NCBI GenBank assembly: GCA_022822855.1
Contig: JAJDYG010000002.1
Coordinates: 1 to 64,000 of the forward strand
Length of the DNA stretch: 64,000 bases
DNA from: Dehalococcoidia bacterium
GTDB lineage: Bacteria > Chloroflexota > Dehalococcoidia > Bin125
Reading direction: 5' to 3'
Within the stretch, counting starts at the first letter, position 1, and each line of letters opens with the position of its first letter. The notes beneath the pieces were generated by a model, which was not told the DNA's origin, made no database searches, and saw only the letters and a list, made by a program, of their open reading frames with translations. The translations under genes and the position numbers were made by a program. Below are positions 58,912 through 64,000 of this stretch, in pieces.

Positions 58912-59379
58912 TTAGCCGCGGCTGGGAAGGACGACGACGCCCTGGCCAGGGGTGCTGACCGAACCGTCGGCGCGGACGCCTTCGATGTTGAGCTCAACGA
59001 TGTTGCGCTCGCCCTCGGTGTACTTGCGGGTCACGGTGCCGCGCAGGGTGAACTTCTTCTCCTGCGCCGACTCGCGGCCCTGGGCGGCCGGGTCCATGCC
59101 GCGGTAGGAGCACTGCACGCGCTTGACCTGGCCCTCGGGGCCAGCGAAACGCCAGAGCAGTTCGCCGAGGAACGCGTGCTTAAGGGCGCCGTGGACGATG
59201 ATGTCGTCGAGGCCGGTGTCCTGCGCGTAGCTTGTGTCGTAGTGAATCTGGTAGAAGTCGCCGGAGCCGGCGGCCCACTGGACGAGCTGCTGGCTGGTCG
59301 GGTTCTTCTCAAGCTCGGGAATGCTGTCGCCGACTTCGATGTCCTCGAAGTAGATCTGGTCAGGGACTGCGTCTGACAT
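58912..59379 (-). CDS. MaoC-like (hot-dog fold) dehydratase
   Basis: 155 residues from the ATG giving MSDAVPDQIYFEDIEVGDSI. The line WAAGSGDFYQIHYDTSYAQD and the VHGALKHAFLGELLW segment carry the Asp/His dyad (D..x4..H) of MaoC-like enoyl-CoA hydratases. The MaoC fold is split between this and the next upstream gene, a FAS1-like half, so the two probably form a heterodimeric hydratase acting on an acyl-CoA. They are separated by a hairpin repeat. Confidence 0.85.
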   Translation of the reverse strand: MSDAVPDQIYFEDIEVGDSIPELEKNPTSQQLVQWAAGSGDFYQIHYDTSYAQDTGLDDIIVHGALKHAFLGELLWRFAGPEGQVKRVQCSYRGMDPAAQGRESAQEKKFTLRGTVTRKYTEGERNIVELNIEGVRADGSVSTPGQGVVVLPSRG

Positions 59380-59436
59380 ATGTGGTCTCCTTCTTCGTTG
59401 CGGGTAGTGTAACTGGTCGGTGTCTCGGCTCGGACG

Positions 59437-59478
59437 CCCCTCTGCCTTCGGCATCTCCCCCCTTTGCGAGGGGGGAGA
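59437..59478. repeat. Two-arm GC hairpin repeat
   Basis: CCCCTCTGCCTTCGGCATCT then CCCCCCTTTGCGAGGGGGGA. Arm 2 is TGCC-TTC-GGCA. Lies between the two MaoC-like genes. Confidence 0.85.
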
Positions 59479-59497
59479 GGGAGGTGGCGGGCGGCGG

Positions 59498-60016
59498 TTA
59501 GCCGCCCGGCGCCGGGTAGGAGATGCCCGTGCCGCGCGAGATGGCGACGACCTTGCCGTTCTGGTTGGTGTAGGTGGTCTCCGACACCTGGATCAGCATC
59601 GGCACGCCCAGGGCGCCGCTCCAGCGCTCGTTCAACGAGGCGAGCGCGGTCGCCGAGGTGAGCGTGTCGCCGGCGCAGATTTGCTCGCCGGTGTACTCGA
59701 TGTCGGTCCCGCCGTTGAGCACCAGCGGATAGGGCGAGCGGAAACCGCCGCCGCCGCGGCGTCCACCGAAGGTGGGGTCGGAATCGGCCGGGTTGTAGAT
59801 CGGCGTGCCGAGGTAGCCCGGAGGCGCCGGCAGGCTGCGGAAGCCGCGCTCCTGGGCGACGGCCTCGTCGTAGAAGGCCGGGTCGACGTAGCCGACCGAG
59901 CGGGCGAACATGCGCACGCTGGTAGTGGTCAGTTCGCTGACCGTCTCGGGGCCCTTGACCCCGATCAGGGCCTTCATCTCGTCGGTGATGACGGATTCAA
60001 ACTGTTGGTCTGCCAT
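59498..60016 (-). CDS. FAS1-like/MaoC N-terminal-half dehydratase
   Basis: 172 residues from the ATG giving MADQQFESVITDEMKALIG. MFARSVGYVDPAFYDEAVA, APPGYLGTPIYNP and NGGTDIEYTGEQICAGDTLT match the MaoC_dehydrat_N (FAS1-like) half that lacks the catalytic dyad. Forms the partner of the gene just downstream. Together they would hydrate or dehydrate a CoA-bound chain. Confidence 0.85.
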   Translation of the reverse strand: MADQQFESVITDEMKALIGVKGPETVSELTTTSVRMFARSVGYVDPAFYDEAVAQERGFRSLPAPPGYLGTPIYNPADSDPTFGGRRGGGGFRSPYPLVLNGGTDIEYTGEQICAGDTLTSATALASLNERWSGALGVPMLIQVSETTYTNQNGKVVAISRGTGISYPAPGG

Positions 60017-60075
60017 ATGGCTCCTCCCTTGTGTGTGAGGTGGGTTCGCGGTGTTTCTGCGGGTCGGAACGAAGT

Positions 60076-60783
60076 TTAGCTGCCGCTCGCGCTTGCTCCG
60101 ACAATCCTGAACTTGGGCGGCCGCGAGGGGACGGCGAACTCCTCGCCGGTTTCCATGTCGACGGCGCAGAAGTTGCCCGTCTTGAGTTCGCGCACCAGGT
60201 CCTGCCATGTCTCGATTGAGTCGGTCTCGAACCAGGTGGCGACCTTGCCGATGTCGTGGACGGCGTGCGAGTCGGTGCCGGCCGTGCCGTTCATGCCAGA
60301 CTCGGCGGCCAGGTCGGCGGAGAAGCGGTTCTCGCGCTCCTTGCCTCGACCGTTGAGGATTTCGAGCGCGATCACGTGCTCCATCGCATTGTTGGTCGTG
60401 GCCCGCTCGATCGCGGTGCTCCAATCCTCGGGATTGTCCTTCCAGGCGATCTGGCGTCGGTAGGGGTGGGCTAGAACGAGCGCGCCGCCGCGTTCGTTGA
60501 CGTGCTCGGCGAGCCGCTCGACGCGGTGCATGCCGAACACGTACTTGTCCATGCCCCAGGCGAGGATGTGGCCAGGATCGGTCGAGACTTCGCAGCCCGG
60601 GATGATGACGATGCCGACTTCCTCGGCGATCTTTTGGACCTCGTCGTGCGGCCAGAGCGCGTCGTGCTCGGTAAAAGAGATGCCGTCGAGGCCAGCCTCC
60701 TTGGCCCGGATCGCAAGATCCTTCGGGTCAAGCACGGAATCGTGCGAGCGCGGCCACGTGTGGTTGTGAAGGTCAATCAGCAT
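60076..60783 (-). CDS. PHP-domain phosphoesterase
   Basis: 235 residues from the ATG giving MLIDLHNHTWPRSHDSVL. HNHTWPRSHDS, GISFTEHDALWPHDEV, HPYRRQ and GTDSHAV carry the four metal-binding motifs of PHP phosphoesterases. The likely role is 5'-nucleotide or sugar-phosphate hydrolysis; substrate unknown. Upstream of the MaoC pair in the same direction, with a TAGCAT box 48 bp before the start, and divergent from nuoA. Confidence 0.88.
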   Translation of the reverse strand: MLIDLHNHTWPRSHDSVLDPKDLAIRAKEAGLDGISFTEHDALWPHDEVQKIAEEVGIVIIPGCEVSTDPGHILAWGMDKYVFGMHRVERLAEHVNERGGALVLAHPYRRQIAWKDNPEDWSTAIERATTNNAMEHVIALEILNGRGKERENRFSADLAAESGMNGTAGTDSHAVHDIGKVATWFETDSIETWQDLVRELKTGNFCAVDMETGEEFAVPSRPPKFRIVGASASGS

Positions 60784-60830
60784 GCAGGCATCTAACTGGT
60801 GAGTGCGATAGGCAATGGCCATGCTATCAG

Positions 60831-60836
60831 CACGTC
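60831..60836 (-). promoter_or_regulatory. -10-like box (TAGCAT) of the PHP gene
   Basis: The minus strand reads GATAGCATGGCC, 48 bp before the PHP start. Same TANNNTG type as elsewhere. Confidence 0.4.
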
Positions 60837-60887
60837 GGACTTCGCCCAATCGCGGAGTCGGAATGCCTCGCCCAAACCGAAGCCCGA

Positions 60888-60917
60888 TTGAGTGAGTTGA
60901 AGCTGGTGCATATACTC
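60888..60917 (+). promoter_or_regulatory. Sigma70-like promoter of the nuo operon
   Basis: TTGAGT (60888-60893), 18-bp spacer, TATACT (60912-60917), about 57 bp before the nuoA start. Best-matched promoter in the window. Confidence 0.55.
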
Positions 60918-60929
60918 CCTCAGAGTCAC

Positions 60930-60950
60930 CCGCCATCGTTGGCGGGTTTC
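60930..60950 (+). terminator. Leader hairpin with T run before nuoA
   Basis: CCCGCCA-TCGT-TGGCGGG followed by TTT, downstream of the predicted promoter and 24 bp before nuoA. With no upstream plus-strand gene in this spacer, it may attenuate nuo transcription or stabilise its leader. Confidence 0.45.
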
Positions 60951-60974
60951 TGATCCAGAGCGGGGTCAAACCTG

Positions 60975-61355
60975 ATGGACAATGTCCTGGAGCAGTACGG
61001 CCACCTCGGCATCCTGCTGATCTTCGCTGCGGTGTTCCCGTCGATCCCGCTGATCGCTTCCTGGGCAATGTTCAAGTTTGGCTTGCGGCCTCGGCTGCCC
61101 AACGCGATCAAGTCGGACACGTACGAGTGCGGGGTCGAGACTGAAGGTCCGACCTGGGTGCAGTTCAACTTCCGCTACTACCTCGTGGCGCTGATCTTCG
61201 TGCTGTTTGACGTTGAGGTGATTTTCCTCTTCCCGCTGGCCGTGGCGCTGGATTCGGTCGTGGTGACCGGCCTGGTGGCGGCGCTGATCTTCATTGCCGT
61301 GCTCTTCCTGGGGCTGGTCTACGAATGGCGCCGGCAGGCGCTGGAGTGGCGCTGA
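60975..61355 (+). CDS. nuoA: NADH-quinone oxidoreductase subunit A
   Basis: 126 residues with three membrane helices. The conserved loop SDTYECGVETEGPTWVQFNF and FRYYLVALIFVLFDVEVIFL match NuoA. It is the first gene of a complex I operon, with a GTG start of nuoC 1 bp past its stop. nuoB, which normally lies between, is absent. Confidence 0.96.
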   Translation: MDNVLEQYGHLGILLIFAAVFPSIPLIASWAMFKFGLRPRLPNAIKSDTYECGVETEGPTWVQFNFRYYLVALIFVLFDVEVIFLFPLAVALDSVVVTGLVAALIFIAVLFLGLVYEWRRQALEWR

Positions 61356-61356
61356 C

Positions 61357-61956
61357 GTGACCGCCAACTATGACGTCACGGCGGCGATGGAGATCGTCAA
61401 CGCGAGCGCGCCGGGTGCGGCCTGCGTGGATGACGGCATCCTGTTCCTCGAGCCGGAGCGGCTGGTGGAGTCAGTGCAGTCGCTGCGTGACTCGGAGGAG
61501 AGCGACCTGGTCTTCCTCTCGAACCTGACCGCCGTCGACCAGGAGCTTCACTTCGAGGTGGTCTACCACCTGCAATCGCTGGACCTCAACCACATCCTGC
61601 AGATCAAGGCTCGGGTGACGGATCGCGAGGATCCGGCGGTGCCGTCCCTGACGGGGCTGTACCAGGGCGCTCACTTGCAGGAGCGCGAGGTCTACGACCT
61701 GTTCGGGATCCGCTTCGAGGGGCATCCCGATCTGCGGCGCATGTTCCTCTGGGATGGATTCCCGGGTTATCCGCTGCGCAAGGATTTCTTGCAGATGCCG
61801 GGTCAGGTGCGGGCCGGATTGCCCGGATTTCCGCATGAGAGCGAAGAGAACGCCTGGCCGGTGCCGGGTAGCGTGCCCCAACGTCCGATGCACCCCAACG
61901 ACCCGCAGCCCGAGGGCGACCTGGTCGTTGCCGAGGAGAGCGAGGAATCGTCGTGA
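61357..61956 (+). CDS. nuoC: NADH-quinone oxidoreductase subunit C
   Basis: 199 residues from the GTG just after nuoA. LVFLSNLTAVDQELHFEVVY, GAHLQEREVYDLFGIRFEGH and RMFLWDGFPGYPLRKDF are the NuoC (30-kDa) signature blocks. The tail is Pro-rich. Peripheral-arm subunit that packs on NuoD and NuoB. Overlaps nuoD by 4 bp. Confidence 0.96.
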   Translation: MTANYDVTAAMEIVNASAPGAACVDDGILFLEPERLVESVQSLRDSEESDLVFLSNLTAVDQELHFEVVYHLQSLDLNHILQIKARVTDREDPAVPSLTGLYQGAHLQEREVYDLFGIRFEGHPDLRRMFLWDGFPGYPLRKDFLQMPGQVRAGLPGFPHESEENAWPVPGSVPQRPMHPNDPQPEGDLVVAEESEESS

Positions 61957-63137
61957 CCACAGCCGACGACGCACGCCTCGGCATCCAGGAGGACTCGCAT
62001 CTGGCCATGCAGGGAACGATCGAGGCCCTGACCACAGGCGACGGCTCCGAACCGGTCGTGGTCAACCTGGGACCGCAGCATCCGTCGACGCACGGCGTGT
62101 TCCGACTCAAGGTGACGCTGGACGGCGAGATCGTGCAGGACGCGGAAATGCGGATCGGCTATCTGCATCGCTCGATGGAGAAGCTGGCCGAGGAGCGCAC
62201 CTACACGCAGAACATTCCGTTCACTGACCGGATCGACTACCTGGCGGCGATGTCGAACAACCTGGCCTACTGTTTGGCGGCTGAAGAGCTGCTGGGCATT
62301 AAGGTTCCGCCTCGGGCGCAGGCGATTCGAGTGATGTTCGCCGAGCTGCAGCGGGTCGCGTCGCACGCCATGGCGAACGGGACGTTCATCAACGACTGCG
62401 GCGCCTGGCATACGCCGCTGTTCTACATGTTCCGCGACCGCGAGCGGGTGCTCGACATGTTCGAGATGACCTGCGGAGCGCGCCTGACCACCAACTACAT
62501 GCGGATCGGCGGAGTCGCGTTCGACCTGCCGGATGAGCTGTTGCCGACGCTGGAGTCGTTCCTGGCGGATATGCCGGACCGGATCGCCGACTACGAAGCG
62601 CTGCTGATGGAGAACGAGATCCTGCACGCTCGGGCGCGGGGCGTTGGAGTGATTTCGCCGGAGATGGCGATCAACTCGTCGCTCTCCGGTCCGGTGCTGC
62701 GCGCGACGGGTGTGCCCTGGGATCTGCGCAAGGCGAATCCCTATTGCGGCTACGAAAACTACGAGTTCGATGTGCCGGTCGGCGAACAGGGCGACTGTTT
62801 CGACCGATTCCTCGTGCGGATGGCAGAGGTCAAGCAGAGCTTGAAGATTCTGCGCCAGGTCATTGACAATCTGCCCGACGGTCCCTGGTTGGCCGATGTG
62901 CCCCTGCACGCGCGTCCGGAACCAGGCGAAGCGTATGCGCGGGTGGAATCGCCCCGGGGTGAGCTGGGCTTCTACCTAGTCTCCGACGGTGGACCGGCGC
63001 CCTATCGCTTCCACTGCCGGCCGCCGTCGTTGATCAACCTGACGGCGCTGAAGGAAATGTCGATTGGCGGTACCCTTGCCGACGCGATCGTGACGTTGGG
63101 TTCGATTGACATCGTGGTGGGGGAGATCGATCGATGA
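61953..63137 (+). CDS. nuoD: NADH-quinone oxidoreductase subunit D
   Basis: 394 residues, GTG start. NLGPQHPSTHGVFRLKVTLDG carries the quinone-site His (PQHPSTHG). IGYLHRSMEKLAEERTYTQN, RIDYLAAMSNNLAYCLA and the C-terminal block YRFHCRPPSLINLTAL identify NuoD (49-kDa). Its 3' end overlaps nuoH by 4 bp (ATGA). Confidence 0.97.
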   Translation: MTTADDARLGIQEDSHLAMQGTIEALTTGDGSEPVVVNLGPQHPSTHGVFRLKVTLDGEIVQDAEMRIGYLHRSMEKLAEERTYTQNIPFTDRIDYLAAMSNNLAYCLAAEELLGIKVPPRAQAIRVMFAELQRVASHAMANGTFINDCGAWHTPLFYMFRDRERVLDMFEMTCGARLTTNYMRIGGVAFDLPDELLPTLESFLADMPDRIADYEALLMENEILHARARGVGVISPEMAINSSLSGPVLRATGVPWDLRKANPYCGYENYEFDVPVGEQGDCFDRFLVRMAEVKQSLKILRQVIDNLPDGPWLADVPLHARPEPGEAYARVESPRGELGFYLVSDGGPAPYRFHCRPPSLINLTALKEMSIGGTLADAIVTLGSIDIVVGEIDR

Positions 63138-64000
63138 CCGACCTCGCTCAACTCAGCAATGTGCTCGGTGCGTGGTACGACTTCCGCGACCTGAACAACC
63201 TGCAGCGGTTGATCACCGAGTGGATCGCTGAGTGGGGGCCGGACTGGCTGGCCTCGATCGTGACTGGCGTGCTGGGCGCGCTGGGGATCCTGGCCGTGAT
63301 TGGTCCGACGCTGCTGATCCTGATCTGGGTCGAGCGCAAGGTGATCTCGAGGTTCCAGCAGCGCTACGGACCGAATCGAGTGGGTCCCAAAGGCCTGCTC
63401 CAGCCGGTCGCCGATGCGGTCAAGCTGATCCTCAAGGAACAGCTGGCGCCGAGGGCGGCCGACAAACTGATCTTCTTCCTGCCTCCCGTACTGATCTTCG
63501 TGCCTGGCATCTTGATCTGGGGCGTGCTGCCCTTCGGACCCCGGATGTCGGTCGCCGACCTCAACGTCGGCGTCCTCTTCCTGCTGGCGGTATCGGGAAC
63601 CGCGGTGCTGGTGATCTTCATGGCCGGCTGGTCGTCGAACAACAAGTACGCGCTGTTCGGCGCGATGCGCGCGGTGGCGATGTCGATCTCCTATGAGGTT
63701 CCGATGGTGCTGGCGTTGCTGACGCTGGTGGTCTTCTCCGGCACGATGTCGGTTAACGGAATCGTCGAGTGGCAGCAGCAGGAAGACGTGATTTTCATCC
63801 TGCTCTTCCCGCTTTCGGCGATCGCGTTCTTCTTCGCCGCGTCGGCCGAGTTGAACCGGACCCCGGCAGATATCTCCGAAGCGGAGTCCGAGATCGTCGC
63901 CGGCTATCACACCGAGTACTCGGGCATGAGATTTGGTCTGTTCTACGCGGTTGAACTGGGCAACACGCTTGTCGTCTCGGGATTCATCGCGACATTCTTC
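63134..64000 (+). CDS. nuoH: NADH-quinone oxidoreductase subunit H (cut by window end)
   Basis: 289 residues are visible; the gene continues past 64000. Multiple helices, with WVERKVISRFQQRYGPNRVG and PKGLLQPVADAVKLILKEQL typical of NuoH, and AELNRTPADISEAESEIVAG followed by YHTEYSG, the conserved quinone-side loop (usually NRTPFDLPEAE; here NRTPADISEAE). The start is the ATG overlapping the nuoD stop. Confidence 0.96.
   Translation, partial: MTDLAQLSNVLGAWYDFRDLNNLQRLITEWIAEWGPDWLASIVTGVLGALGILAVIGPTLLILIWVERKVISRFQQRYGPNRVGPKGLLQPVADAVKLILKEQLAPRAADKLIFFLPPVLIFVPGILIWGVLPFGPRMSVADLNVGVLFLLAVSGTAVLVIFMAGWSSNNKYALFGAMRAVAMSISYEVPMVLALLTLVVFSGTMSVNGIVEWQQQEDVIFILLFPLSAIAFFFAASAELNRTPADISEAESEIVAGYHTEYSGMRFGLFYAVELGNTLVVSGFIATFF

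Overview
The window is GC-rich, gene-dense bacterial DNA. It carries Asp23 and AmaP-like genes, a CdaA-CdaR pair, ComEA-ComEC, class III aminotransferases, CaiB-type CoA-transferases, MaoC-type hydratases, several luciferase-like (LLM) flavin oxidoreductases and a complex I operon. That mix, with one very likely selenoprotein, best fits an uncultured Chloroflexota of the Dehalococcoidia/SAR202 type. This placement is inferred from gene content; no marker phylogeny was possible.

Layout. 1-10.4 kb: minus-strand catabolic genes (EctB-like aminotransferase, copper amine oxidase, solute-binding protein, thiolase, amidohydrolase), a DUF2442/DUF4160 pair and a frameshifted Uma2 gene, separated by repeat-rich spacers. 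10.7-13.8 kb: plus-strand envelope and stress cluster (ECF sigma factor, zinc-finger anti-sigma-like protein, MscS-like channel, Asp23, AmaP). 13.8-18.6 kb: operon of an ATP-grasp ligase fused to a degenerate M20 peptidase, a gamma-glutamyltransferase and an N-formylglutamate-amidohydrolase-like enzyme. 18.7-32.2 kb: MFS exporter, aminomutase-like aminotransferase, flavoprotein, double CoA-transferase, CMD protein, phytanoyl-CoA dioxygenase-like enzyme, EamA exporter, Asp-box propeller with a MoaD-like protein, VOC, RidA, LLM and Rdx proteins. 33.4-35.1 kb: a UGSC-family protein with an in-frame TGA and its partner. 35-45 kb: an AT-richer Mrr-type nuclease gene, nucleoside hydrolase, LLM enzyme, small unknowns, SerS, methyltransferase, tRNA-Ser. 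45-58 kb: alcohol dehydrogenase, tRNA-Leu, ComEC/ComEA, ArgF, then the overlapping chain CdaA-CdaR-Der-PlsY-GpsA-HEAT-NUDIX. 58-64 kb: GNAT, two MaoC-like proteins, PHP phosphoesterase, and nuoA-nuoC-nuoD-nuoH, with nuoH cut by the window end and no nuoB between A and C.

Repeats are prominent. One family is a two-arm GC-rich hairpin whose sequence varies between copies while its pairing is kept. A second is a roughly 190-bp element with two copies and the end of a third. A third is a set of helically phased decamers reading CTGAA or CTGGA on the coding strand upstream of four genes; at two of these loci the arrays lie beside the 190-bp element and carry a conserved dyad. The most distinctive things found are the UGSC selenoprotein gene, the ligase/pseudo-peptidase operon, the MoaD-propeller pair and this composite intergenic element.
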